This document shows positions 1 through 11,597 of a DNA stretch of 64,000 nt, piece after piece (within the stretch, counting starts at the first letter, position 1; each line of letters opens with the position of its first letter). This DNA comes from Imbricaverruca yamaguchii. Taxonomy: Eukaryota > Arthropoda > Thecostraca > Neoverrucidae. The stretch is from positions 1,058,501 through 1,122,500 of the forward strand of contig JAOTOL010001559.1 of assembly GCA_034440575.1 (NCBI GenBank), given 5' to 3'. The notes below the pieces were generated by a model. It was given only the letters and a program-made list of their open reading frames with translations. It searched no databases and was not told the origin of the DNA. The position numbers were made by a program, and so were the translations under genes.

Positions 1-250
1 CAATTGAAGCAGCACAAAGCCCAACACACTGAGGTACAAATGACACCACGTGATCGTAAGCCAAAGCAGTAGAATGTCGTCAAGCGCATCACACTGAGGT
101 ACAAATTGTACCACGCTACCGAGAGCCAAACAGGTGGGAATGGCGCGAAGCGTACCATGCTAAGGTCAAAATGATACATAACACATAGTAGCAAAACAGG
201 CGAAGCATCATGAAGCTCACCACACTGAGGAATAAGTGCTACTACGTCAC
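1..250. repeat. Degenerate ~66-bp tandem repeat
   Basis: About three and a half diverged copies follow one another. Each carries a core like cacactgaggtacaaat, then a short variable part and a caaagc/caaacagg-like segment. The copies near 25, 90, 155 and 220 are clearly related but differ at many positions. The array is cut by the window edge. Nothing in it looks coding. Confidence 0.55.
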
Positions 251-1960
251 CATTTAGTGGTTGGTGCCCTTATTTTAATTGCTACATGTGCAATGCTTGA
301 AATCATAATTGGATATCCAGGGTGGATCTTGACGAGGGCGGAGAACGTAGGGTAGGGTGTCTGGATACCCCTGGCTTGATACACTGCAAGTGCCAATTTG
401 TCATCTTCCCTATTCAAACTGAAAATATTTTGAAAGCAAGGACCTAGACACCCTGGCTATGGGAGAGATATCCAGCCCTGGTTGGAACATATCATGGAAC
501 ATAACATGGAAGATATGATTATTATACCTAGTGAACCGTGTTACGGACGCTTAACTGTCGACCAAGGTCTGCTCCGTAGCTACACCGAGACGCACTCAGG
601 CCTCGGCTGGCATCAGAGGCTTAATTGTCGACCAATGTCTGCTCCACAGCTCCACTCGGTACGCACCATGGGTTTGAACTGGACTGGCATCAGCCGAGCT
701 GAGCTGGTGACCTACCTTCCATCTATACTCGGAGGGGCAGCCAGCCACTCGCGGCGGCTCTGTGTCGGACGTCTGCCGACCTGCGGCGCTCGTCCGCGGC
801 TGGGCCGCGCACCAGCGCTGGCGTAGTCGCTCGTACCGCACGCGGCTCGGCTCGGCGCTGCTGTGCGGTATGCACGTGTCCGGTTCGGACATGGCTCACT
901 CTCGACTCGGTCCTGCACGGTCACGTCCAACGTCCGGCCTACTCTCTCATGCTGCCCACTGCAGACGGCCAGTGCAGACACGCAGCGCTGCAGGTCAGCC
1001 CACGCCGTACGGTCGACGGCCGCACAGATTCTGCGGCCGGTCCGATTGTTGGGTCCAGACTCGTCCGTCCCCTGCCACATGGTGGCCGGCGGCTGCCTGT
1101 GGCTCGGCCATAGGGGAAAACAGGTGATCCCCCGACCAACCACCGGCGTCGGTCCATAGTCTGGCGCGATAATGGCTGCGGTGCAGAGCGGTGTCCGAGT
1201 TATCTTTGGCGTCGATAACAAGGGTTAGTCACGCCCCCAGTAGAGGTCTATGTGGCTGTGTTTTCAAAAATGTAATATATTACCGCTTTCCTGACAAGAT
1301 TAAAAACGGCAAAATATATTACTGGTGTGAAACATGAGGATGCCAGCTACTTTAAAAGCAACAGATTTGAGCCAATTTTCAACTCAGTCACTTCTACATG
1401 TATGAAAATTGCACCCTTATGTGCAAGGGCAAAAGGCTAATATTCAGTCTTCAAAATCGACATAGGGCAAAATAGCGGCATATCGACTTCGGACAGTTGT
1501 GCACACTTGTTCTAGAGAGCTAACCTTCCAACAGAGAGACGCCTGCACGCATGCTTGTGCCACTTCCAACGGCCTATTACATCGTTCATCCCGCCGGCAC
1601 TCCTTGAACCGGGAAAGAAGCTCACGAGACTGCACGCAAATGCTGTTTTATAGAATAGAATTAAGGGAAAAAACTGCTACAGATATGTGGGAAGCTTGTT
1701 TGGCTTAAATTTCGGTTTGGTATGGTGTACTATCATAGGGCTAGGTCCAACGCAGGTAAACAATGAACACATCACTTGATCATGCAATTTTATTTGTGCA
1801 TGCAATTCAAAGAGAGAGTTAGGCAATGAGTTTGCAATGCATGAAACCCAGGATGCCGGCCCTATATCCGACCAGTCTTCATCAGACTCGATTGTGTTAT
1901 ACCATAGCTTCCTTGCAGAACAATGTGTTCTTGTTGCATTTTTATCCATTATAAATCTTC
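251..1960. other. Intergenic sequence without a recognisable gene
   Basis: This stretch includes a GC-rich island at about 700-1170 in which several overlapping frames are open on both strands. None resembles a known protein, and no frame is preferred by splice signals or a repeat. I see no RNA gene or mobile element with clear ends. It lies downstream of the MYORG-like gene. Confidence 0.4.
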
Positions 1961-1967
1961 TTCCTCG

Positions 1968-2067
1968 GCACTTCGTCAGCAAATGTGTCAACAGACAGCC
2001 TGTGTTGTCAGGCGGCGCTTCGTCGACAAATGTGTCAACAGACAGCCTGAGTCGGCAGGTGGCGCTT
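1968..2067. repeat. Two-copy ~50-bp direct repeat
   Basis: Two adjacent copies share acaaatgtgtcaacagacag or a one-base variant, followed by a ggcggcgcttcg-like end. The second copy differs at only a few positions, so this is a recent tandem duplication. No function is apparent. Confidence 0.7.
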
Positions 2068-2357
2068 CGCGCAGCACACGGACCAGCTGGTCGGACCATG
2101 CACGCAGTCAGGGTCACCAGCTCAGCCTGGCTTACTTCGACGTACTGTGAATGCACCACTGCACCCATGGCTCGACCATATCAAGTGGCACTTGCTGCGC
2201 TTCTCATGGAGAGCCGATTCGAAAAACAACCCAAGCTACCACGAATTAATGATGGATCTTCTATTCCCACGGAGAAATTGACACTGCTATGTTAAAAAGT
2301 AGTCAATGGGCGAGCCAGGTCTGGGCCAACGCTACCTCAATCAAACGGAACGGGGGA

Positions 2358-2386
2358 ATACATATATATATATATATATATATATT
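2358..2386. repeat. Short (AT)n microsatellite
   Basis: An uninterrupted AT dinucleotide run of about 28 bases, flanked by ordinary sequence. Confidence 0.9.
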
Positions 2387-2654
2387 AAATGTATTAAGGT
2401 CTGGCCCAGCTATACGCAATGGGTACGAATGTCAGCCGGAAGCAGGGTAGATCGGACTGTCTAATTCATGGCTGCCAATTGAGAGTACCAGCATCAGCTC
2501 CAGGCGGAACTGATGCTGGTACCCGCGTAATTGCACAACCTACTGCTGCCGGACCTTGCCAGTCGGATATGACGTGACGTGGCCCAGTAGATAAACACCA
2601 CGTGCCACGACATAGTCGAGTGAACGTAAATAAAGCGAGCAGTATCAGTGACGT

Positions 2655-3078
2655 CCGATGAGGTCCGGGGAGTCTCGCGGCCGTGAGGACCGGAAACTGC
2701 CGTGGCCGTGAGGACCGGAAACTCCCGCGGCCGTGAGGACCGGAAACTCCCGCGGCCGTCAGGACCGGATACTCTCGCAGCCGTGAGGACCGGATACTCT
2801 CGCAGCCGTGAGGACAGGGTAGTCCCGCGTCCGTCAGGACCGGATACTCCCGCGGCCGTGAGGACCGGGTAGTCCCGCGACCGTGAGGACTGGATAGGAT
2901 CGCGGCCGTGAGGACCGGATACTCCCGCGGCCGTGAGGACCGGGTAGTCCCGCGACCGTGAGGACTGGATAGGATCGCGGCCGTGAGGACCGGATACTCC
3001 CGTGGCCGTGAGGACCGGGTAGTCCCGTGTCCGTGAGGACCGGATATTTCTATGGCCGTGAGGACCGGGTAGTCCCGC
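2655..3078. repeat. 25-bp minisatellite with 75-bp higher-order repeat
   Basis: About 17 tandem copies of a 25-bp unit of the type ccgtgaggaccggatactcc plus cgcgg. Inside the array, a block of three variants (75 bp) is itself repeated at about 2845-2995. Because 75 is a multiple of three, two minus-strand frames stay open for over 200 codons and give Ser/Arg/Pro-rich repetitive peptides. I treat those frames as by-products of the repeat. Confidence 0.9.
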
Positions 3079-3267
3079 AAAGCGGACGACGGGAAGTTGG
3101 GCCGGGCTTCGGTGGAGAGTGAATTGGTAAAGGCACTGACCGCACAACAGTACACTGCACGTGGGTTGGGTGGTATGAAACCGTATACGATACTCGGCAT
3201 ACCCGTCTGTTCATGAACCAGCAATGAAATTTACATACTGAAGCATAAAATACGCATACACGTGCAT

Positions 3268-3886
<619 letters not shown>

Positions 3887-4350
3887 CGTGCATGCGCAGA
3901 TGAAAACACTATATTACCGAGGCTGATTCCGATCCGACAAACCGCCTGCTCTCGTTTGCCATATTTTGCCGACGCGAAAATCGTAGTATGATGTATGAGC
4001 GTTGCAGCCACCGGATACAGAAAGAGGTCTCCATCACGCTTCGTGTGATTTAACCTCACGTCTATGCTATTGAATGGAAAGATTGGATCTAAAAACTCTC
4101 CCATCCCCTCCCTCTGTTTCCAGATTCCTGATCGTGATCATGGTATGATGCAACATGCGTTTTATATGTATTACGCGTACCATAATAAAAGAAACTGCAA
4201 ATGATATTCTGAAAGAAGGTATATTCGCATCTTTAGTTGGTAAAGTGTCGGTATTTCTGCGGACACGTCATGCACCCTCCTCCTCGCTAGGGGAGCTCAA
4301 TAGGACAACCTGGGATAAAAAATAATTATCAATAACAGTTAGGTATGTCC

Positions 4351-4352
4351 AC

Positions 4353-4419
<67 letters not shown>
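4351..4419. repeat. (AT)n microsatellite
   Basis: An almost pure AT dinucleotide run of about 68 bases. Confidence 0.95.
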
Positions 4420-4421
<2 letters not shown>

Positions 4422-4689
4422 ATCGAGCCTAGCCATCTGAGTGCCTAAGTTAGGTGAAACACCCATCGCCATGCAGGGTGTACCAATTTGTGACAAGAAA
4501 GGAAATCGGCACTGATGTAGGAGCTTCTGATAAATGTGTGTAGTAGAGATTGAACGTCAGGAGGCAAAGCGCCTTTGGAAGTCAGACCTTTCCATGGCCG
4601 ACATACAACTATTACGCAAGGCGACCAAAGCATCATAAACTTCATGCATGAAGGTGTTTTATTCTTCCGTATGCTGACATTTATATTTG

Positions 4690-4750
4690 GTGCCATTGCA
4701 GTAAGGTACATGACCACTGCAGTCGATGCACTCTTAAACTCCAATAGATA
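4690..4750 (+). repeat. SINE/LINE 3'-tail fragment
   Basis: The segment carries gaccactgcagtcgatgc, then a ctcttaaactccaata block. The same arrangement occurs at about 60030-60073 (+) and, on the minus strand, at 9023-9083, where it ends in (CTAA)n. It looks like the 3' end of a retroelement family. Only the tail is present here. Confidence 0.45.
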
Positions 4751-5413
4751 AGCATTGCAATAAATCAACAAACCACATCATGACCAAATATATTGCTGAC
4801 CCAAGAATGAGCAACACCCACAAACAGCCAACTTCTCAGCGATACTATGGAATGTGAAAGTACTATTTGATGGTCAAGTAAAATCCCATTTTCTATGTTT
4901 GCAGGCTGAACGCTTAGTATCAACATTCTCATCACCGTGTGTGTGTGAATAGGCATGCAGTCTGTTTTGGAACGAGTGCAAGAGACCGGCAGTTGAAAAT
5001 ACACCAGTCACCGCTTAACTAACAACACACAGTCAGATACATAGATACACCTTGTCGCTGACTGAAGTCAGATCCAGCTGCACACATATTCTATTTATAC
5101 CAGGAATGCCAATACATACAATGGAGCCATGTGAATTAGCATTCTAGGTAACACAAATTTGTCAACGGTTTGCATGGATATTTTATCGGGGCATTCGTCA
5201 CTCTCCACATGTCCCGCAGGTATGTCGACTACAATCACTTCACACTTACGGAGATCGCTAAATGGAATGTTTTGGGAAGATGTCTCGGTTTCGAGAGCCG
5301 GCACTAACTGAGTGTTACCTCTAGCTGACCCCAAGTAAGGCCTTGTGCGAATTCGGGAAAGTTTGGGACACCGGTCCGGATACGGGCCGGCCGCGGCACC
5401 CATCCGTACCGTC

Positions 5414-6088
5414 CTACGGTCGGAACAGCTGGTAGTGCGGGATGGCGTCAGCCGTGACTGTCTCAGTGATCCACTTGCCGCCCGTGTCGATCCTGCCCGA
5501 GTTGAGCTCGCGCCACAGGCCACGCGGCAGATACACCCGGCGCCAGGTGGCATTCGGCCGCGTGACGGGCGCCACCAGCAGGTCGGCGCCCACCAGAAAC
5601 TGGTCGGCGATGGGCGCCACCAGCGGGTCGTCGCCAAATTGGTGCCAGAGCGGCCGCACCAGCGGCCAGCCCTCGGCCAGCATGTCGTGCAGCGCCGTCC
5701 TGAACGCCGGCAGCACGAGCTGGCGCCGCCGCCACAGCAGCGTGCTGGCCAGCTGCTCCGTGGCATTGCTCAGCTGGTGCGGCAGCTGCGCGAACTGGAC
5801 GCGTGGCAGGAAGCAGGCGAGCTGCAGCCAGCGGGCGTACAGCTCTACGTCGGCGGTTCCCGATCCGCCAACCACAGGTGGCGCCACTAGGTGCGTGCCG
5901 CCGGTGCTGGCCGCCAGGATAGAGGGCAGCACCTGGCGCAGGCCGTGCCAGCTGGACGCTCGCGGCGACAACTGAACGAACACTGGGTCGACGAGCGGCC
6001 GGATGGCGCTCGAGATGCTGACCACCTGCAGACCCGACTGGCGCACCACGGCGTACAGCGCCTCCACCAGGAAGTCGGGGTTCGATTG
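5414..6088 (-). CDS. MYORG-like: MYORG-like GH31 protein, exon 5 (C-terminal half of catalytic domain)
   Basis: Last coding exon, 225 codons including the TAG stop at 5416-5414. It encodes predicted residues 604-827. The acceptor ctatgctccgctcgacag precedes 6088 and joins in phase 0 to the exon ending at 11598. The order of conserved blocks follows the C-terminal part of myogenesis-regulating glycosidase (GH31): LRQVLPSIL, an ELYARWLQLACFLP block, PLVRPLWHQFGDDP, QFLVGADLLVAPV and RRVYLPRGLWREL. The acid/base block, which reads RDSVW in vertebrate MYORG, reads RASSW here (residues 646-650). The general acid Asp is therefore Ala, and the usual PDMVGG turn is PPVVGG. Family membership is clear from the blocks. 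Loss of hydrolase activity is inferred. The exon is GC-rich compared with its flanks, as expected for real coding sequence in this locus. Confidence 0.9.
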   Translation of the reverse strand, partial: QSNPDFLVEALYAVVRQSGLQVVSISSAIRPLVDPVFVQLSPRASSWHGLRQVLPSILAASTGGTHLVAPPVVGGSGTADVELYARWLQLACFLPRVQFAQLPHQLSNATEQLASTLLWRRRQLVLPAFRTALHDMLAEGWPLVRPLWHQFGDDPLVAPIADQFLVGADLLVAPVTRPNATWRRVYLPRGLWRELNSGRIDTGGKWITETVTADAIPHYQLFRP

Positions 6089-7145
6089 CTGTCGAGCGGA
6101 GCATAGAAGTTACGGACTTTATTGCATTACAGGCTATCGTGTGTACAACCGTAAAGCGTCATGAGCGGACATAATCCCGGTGGCGCCGCTCTGGTGGTAG
6201 GTTGGGAAGGAACACCACAAGAGTGGACTTGCTATGATTAATGCTATATTCTAGTTCCTAGAACAGGCGCAAGTAATTTACATTGATCAATTCTGAACAA
6301 CATTGAAACAAGCTCTCTTTTTATTTGTAGTTCGTCATATTATCAAATCATTTCATTCTGTGAATTTGTCACTGTAGTGAGACTGGAGCAATACCGAACA
6401 TCTAGGAATATAAACGCGTCATGAATCTTCTGTTTTATGTCCTGACACTCTCCAATGTCCTTAACTAAACGAAAATCGAACGTGCTCATATTTTTTTTAA
6501 TATCATCTTGAGTAAGTTCCATGAAGATTCAACCTTGCCACTCCTGTGCTCAATTCCAGAATTTATGTCCGAAAATATCGCATTGTATTCTTTAAATTGT
6601 TTATCAGATGTTCTACATTACGGAATCTATTTCCAATGGTCTCAAATAAACCGGCATCAAATCAGTTGCCTTCTGATGCCACATTCGACTACTTTGCTAG
6701 ATACCTAGCTGTGCCCTTTTGGCACTAAATTTCAGGACTTTGTCTTGAATTGCCACATTGTAACCATTTAAATTGATATATCAGATGTTCCACACTAGCG
6801 AATCAATTTCAAATGGTCTCAAATAAACCGACACACACTCAGCTACCTTCTGATTCCATACTTCACTACTTTTATAGATATCTAATACTGTCATTTTTTA
6901 ACTTTTTGACATGAAGCTTTCCGGCATTTTTGAGGTTGTGGCATTTCTCGACGCACGATATGCGCTCAAGGTTGCTGCCCAAAGGATCCGTAGGGCCGCT
7001 GAGCGGTGGCACGACAAAACAGTAAAGCTTCACCATTCAACAATACTAAACAACATCGGCTCTGCCACGCCAAAATGATGTAGGAGAAATTCGCGGATGT
7101 AGATGAATTCTTTCCATTCAACGCCCATAAACGTAATGTTCTTAA

Positions 7146-7950
7146 CTCGCGCCGTATCGAGGGGGGGGGGTCGTTGACTACTCCCCTCTAAGGTTCTTCG
7201 TGGACTGTTACAGAACGGTGAAATTTGGCATAACTTTTCCCGCATGAATTTGGCATTTTATGTTAAAATTTTGAAGTCGGGTCATCTAGGGTCAACAAGT
7301 TAGTCAAGGTCAAGTGAGATTACCTCCAAAAAAGGTCAACCAGTCGTCACGCTTTAACGGGTGAAGACATTTGAATGAAACTTTCAGCGTTTTCGTATAT
7401 TTAGGGATGCATCAAAAGGTACCACAGGATTTTTTTCACGTGTTTTATTACTTATTAGTTTTGTATATTTGTCCTTTAGAGTTAGAGTTAGAGAATATAA
7501 GTTTCTGGCTAAAGTAAGCATTTTTATTGGGACAAGTTTGCTTCGAACAACACTTTTAGGTCTGCTTTACCCACTAGGAAAGGACAATTGAAGAAAACTT
7601 GAAGACTCAATTTTAAAATTTCCCCCAACAAATATTTTGGGTCGGCAACAATTGTATGGTACTGGCCGATTTCGCTTTCCTTTTCTGATTTCTTTGGTCT
7701 TCAAATCTCCCTCAAAATGAACCGCTAAGATCCACAACATGATATAAGTAGTGAAACTCTAGGCCCTAGTGACGTCACTTTTTGGGATTTGTTTTTTCGG
7801 GGGTGGTGTATCGCCTTACTCGTCGAGCGCTTTTCGATGACACCTATTTCGTTTTGCTGCGACGCTTAGATTGGAGATTAGAGTGGGGGACTCCATCGAC
7901 CCCTCCCCCCCGGGACGTGGTGTGAGGATCTGACGGAAGAGACGGAAGGG
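7146..7950 (-). mobile_element. TTAA-flanked MITE, copy 1
   Basis: An 805-bp element bounded by TTAA on both sides (7142-7145 and 7951-7954). One end begins ctcgcgccgtatcgag followed by a run of ten G. The other, read inverted, begins cccttccgtctcttccgtc. Copy B of the host element (29956-31636) lacks the insertion at the matching place, so the empty site is visible. TTAA duplication is typical of the piggyBac superfamily. There is no transposase. The orientation is opposite to the copies at 8073 and 22793. Confidence 0.75.
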
Positions 7951-8072
7951 TTAAACGACATCAAGAAAATATGTCGGCCTCAGCTCCAATGGTGGCGGAA
8001 CTCATGCCAAGCACATCGCCTATCGTTTCAAATCTGAAAATTTGTCTGTAACTTTGGCGTTCGAGACATTAA

Positions 8073-8912
8073 CCCGCGCCGTCTCTCCCGTCAGATCCTC
8101 ACACCCCGTCTCTGGGGGGGGGGGAGGAGGCGATATTAATCCCCCTCTAAAATCCACACTAAGCGTCGCACGAAAACAAAAGAGGTGTCTTCGGAAAGCG
8201 CTCGATGAGTAGGGTCTGGATCCACCCCAAAAACAATTTCCCCCGAAAGTGACGTCACCAGGGGGTTATTTTTCACTACATTGCACGGCTTACATTATGT
8301 TTTTGGCTCTGGGGAGTTCATTTTGTGGATATATGAGAAGAAAAAAAACTAAATTAATTTTGAATGAGAAAAGGACAGCGAAATCGACCAGAGCCATACA
8401 ATTCCCCCCTCCCAAAAAAGTGAAATGCTAAAATTTTGAGTCTTCAAGTTTTCTTTAATTTTCCTATGGGTCGAGCAGGCCGAGAAACGCTCTTGGAAGT
8501 CAACTTGCCGTAATACAAAATGCTTACTTTAGCCAAAATCTTCTATATGAACTGCAATTGGCAAATATACAAAATTTAAATGTAGTCGAAAACGGAAATA
8601 AAATGAAAAATTTCACTCGTACATTTTGTTGCATCCCTAAAGATAAGCAAACGCTGAAAGTTTCATTAAAATACCTGTATCCGTTAAAGCGTGAGATTGG
8701 TTGAACTTTTTTCGAGGTGACCTCACATGACCTTGACTGACTCGTTGACACTAGATGACTTTACTTAAAAACTTTGAAATAGCATGCCAAATTGATGTGG
8801 GAAAAGGCATGCCAAATTTGGGCGCGCTACCTCGCGCCGTTCGTCTACTATCCGCGAAAAAGACCTAAGGGGGCCGTTGAACCCCCCCCCCCCCCCCTCG
8901 AGACAGGACGGG
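8073..8912 (+). mobile_element. TTAA-flanked MITE, copy 2
   Basis: An 840-bp relative of copy 1 in inverse orientation, 122 bp further on. The left end is TTAA then cccgcgccgtctctcccgtc. The right end, inverted, reads accccgtcctgtctcgag followed by about 15 G, flanked by gtaa, a one-base change from TTAA. Long poly-G/C tracts near both ends are a family trait. No open frame. Confidence 0.75.
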
Positions 8913-9006
8913 GTAACATTCAGGGTAAACTTCTGCACCCGCCATATTATGAAGGGCGGGCGGTCGGGAACAGGCCGCGGGCCGCGGCCGACGCTGTCGG
9001 CGACCC

Positions 9007-9099
9007 GCCGTTTATGTTGGAGTTAGTTAGTTAGTTATTTCGGTTTTAGGGCGCATCAACTGCAGTGGTTATTCAGCGCCCACCCGTTTATGTTTGGAA
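9007..9099 (-). mobile_element. Tiny retro-insertion with target-site duplication
   Basis: About 60 bases of retroelement tail, with (CTAA)n at its minus-strand 3' end, are flanked by ccgtttatgttgga and ccgtttatgtttgga. The insertion is absent from the matching place in copy B (29956-31636). This is the expected footprint of a heavily 5'-truncated retrotransposition event. Confidence 0.6.
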
Positions 9100-9395
9100 G
9101 TAGTTTAAGAAGATAATGCGTAAAGTAACAAATTTGCGCAATATATCATTGTAAGTAGCAATGAAATTGAAGTAGGAAGGAGTGTTAACTTTCATAAATG
9201 TACTTCGCATCATATTTTATGGAGACAGTCTTATTAATTGCAACTATTTTTCGCGCACTCACTAGTGAGCATCCGGGAACGCTTGTCGCGGGCGCATACT
9301 TCAGACCTCTTGAGTGGCAAAAGGAACCTACATGTTTTATTTCATTACTGGAGATCCCCCGGAGTCCGCATTAATATTGCGTCTGACGCCTAACG

Positions 9396-10619
9396 TATCG
9401 GTGACGTCAAGATGTGTACGACGTGACGTCAAGAACCGTAGTTTGAGTTTATTTGCTTACAGAAATACCAGACGAGGTTTTAGCACAATTAAATAATTTA
9501 TCGACTCTTTCAATTTCATCACGTTGCCACAGACCAGCGGTATGTTTTCATATCTGGTTGTTCTACGTCAAACAAAATGCAGGATTACGATGGAAAGGGT
9601 ATGCAGGAAGTAAAATATTAGGAATGTGAGAGCGGGTTTGTTTGATCAAAGGTTAGTAGCAGGACTATGCAGCTCCCAACGATGTCATGGTTGAGTGGGA
9701 GATTAAGCCAATAACTTTCGTATGTATATGGCTGACAGAGAGTGAGCCACCTCAGCACCTCCTTCACGTACGAAATATTGTCCGATTTGTGCTAACAAAG
9801 ATTTGTGCTACTAAAAACGGCAACCGTCTGAATTCGGTGTAGGTTTGCGAGCCAGAAGTAAGCACAGCAGAACACGGCTATAAATATATCTCTTCATTAG
9901 AGGAATCCAGGTCATTTTTCAGGGCATACTTTCAGATTCATAGGGAAAATGACTGAATTAAGGAAATAAATAAATAAAAATTAGCATTAATAGGGCGTCA
10001 AACAAGGGGGTCCGGACCCCACGCCCCACAGACTCGGAATCTTATGTCATACAGACACGCATTAGCGAACATGGGATGACAAGGCATTCCCCAGGTTAGC
10101 TAAGAGAAAGAGGCAGGCGTTTCGTGTCGCGAATGGTATAAAAAAAAACACTAGCGTAAAGCAAATATTCTCATCGCAGACGTACGTATGCAAATACACG
10201 TAACTAAATGTACGTAAGCGACATGGATATGAGGAAGCAAGTAATCACAAATGTACATTTGTTCCGTATATTTTCCCACGAATCATCCAAAATGGGCAGC
10301 CCAATGAGAATCCGGTTCGATTGTGGACGAGAGCGAAGAAATACCCAACTGTCGGTGGCCATTGAGAAAAAAACATAGAAATGATAAGAAGATTAGCAAC
10401 CATACTACTACTATTAATACAATTAATAATAACAATAATGAATGTTAAGACAAATCAACTAGAAAAATCTACATATATATGGCATGGACATGCCAATAAA
10501 TATACATAATAAGAAAAATACTCACAAATATGACCTAATGTGAATTGTCAACGTCGCCAGGGATTATTCGATTTATTTCCATAACGTTCTTAGGTCTGGC
10601 TACTAAATTTGTGAAACGT
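9396..10619. other. Intron 4 sequence, nothing recognised
   Basis: AT-rich intronic sequence. I find no gene, no element with ends, and only short simple repeats such as the tact/aata-rich patch near 10400-10440. Confidence 0.4.
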
Positions 10620-11430
10620 TTTAATCCCTAGATTGTTTGAAAACTCTTTTGACCTACAAAAGTTTTATCAGACGGCACCTTCTGATGGAGCTCTAGAAAT
10701 GGTCCCAACATACGAGAGGGTATTAAGATGCTTTCCGAAGGCCTGGACCAGGAATCCGTCAGTGTTGACATAATTCTGGAGCTCACGAAAATGTCCAAAC
10801 ACCAAGCATGAGCGTCCATCTTCTTTGGTGCATACCGAAAGCCAGGAGAACTCAATACTGACAGTAAGTACCCAACAGTCTGAAGGGTGGTCGTGATGCC
10901 TGAAAGTCACAGCACAAGAAACCCATGAGTATTGATAAGATGCTTTGGATCTTACGAAAAGACCGAACACCCCACAGGTATCCCACGGGCTCCGAGACCC
11001 CATAACAGGGAACTTATTGATCTTGGTAAAATGTTCTTACACCCCCGGATGAGTCCCATTAGTTTTGACGAAATACCCTAGAGATCACAGGATCCCACTT
11101 GACAGGAGATTCATGGTGTTGTCTGAAGACCCAAGACCAGGTGGCTTATTAGTTATGACATGACGCTCATAGAGCTCGTGAAAAGCCACCTGGGGATCCA
11201 CCAATTGTTGTTTGGAAGCTCCAGGAAATGAGGCCTGACAAGAAGCTCCAAGTGGTCACTGAAAGGCCCCAATGTCTGACAGGAGGCCCGATCATGTCCG
11301 GGGACTTCAGTCATCGGACAGTCCGACAGAAGCCCAAAGGATCAGAGCTTATAGGCACCAACAGAGGTGCCATCAGGTGGGCGGGCTCCGGAGTTTTTCA
11401 TGACAGAAATATTGTATTGTATGATACTGG
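10620..11430. repeat. Strongly degenerate tandem array
   Basis: Repeated motifs such as gagctc, cttacgaaaaga, tattgataag and ggcccc-aatgtctga recur at irregular spacing of roughly 60-75 bp. The look resembles an old minisatellite that has drifted. Boundaries and unit length are approximate. Confidence 0.3.
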
Positions 11431-11597
11431 GGATAACTGATTAAATGTGGAACGCACCAGGTCTACTCTAGATAGGCGAAAAAGACAGATGACAAACGGA
11501 CACTGTCCTGGCACCTCCCTAACAATCTGAAACTGAACTCTGGCCAAAAAATGTGATTAAGAGCATAGTACAGCCTCACAAAGTGCTCCTCACGTAC

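Larger units (their letters stand above)
6150..9395. mobile_element. DNA transposon, copy A, with nested insertions
   Basis: This is homologous to 29956-31636 in the same orientation. The left end cgtaaagcgtcatgag and the inverted right end cgttaggcgtcagacg suggest short terminal inverted repeats of the type CGTTAGGCGTCA. After removing two MITEs (7146-7950 and 8073-8912) and a small retro-insertion (9023-9083), about 1.5 kb of element remains. It contains two tandem ~176-bp units (about 6557-6905) with caaatggtctcaaataaacc in the core; copy B has three. There is no transposase frame, so it is non-autonomous. It sits in intron 4 of the MYORG-like gene. Confidence 0.6.

Noticed and set aside
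712..1221. 169-codon minus-strand frame in the GC-rich island
   Set aside because: Overlapped by equally open plus-strand frames, no homology, and GC-rich DNA has few stops by chance.
2466..3224. 252- and 217-codon minus-strand frames
   Set aside because: Produced by the 25-bp minisatellite, whose three-unit period is a multiple of three; two frames are open at once.
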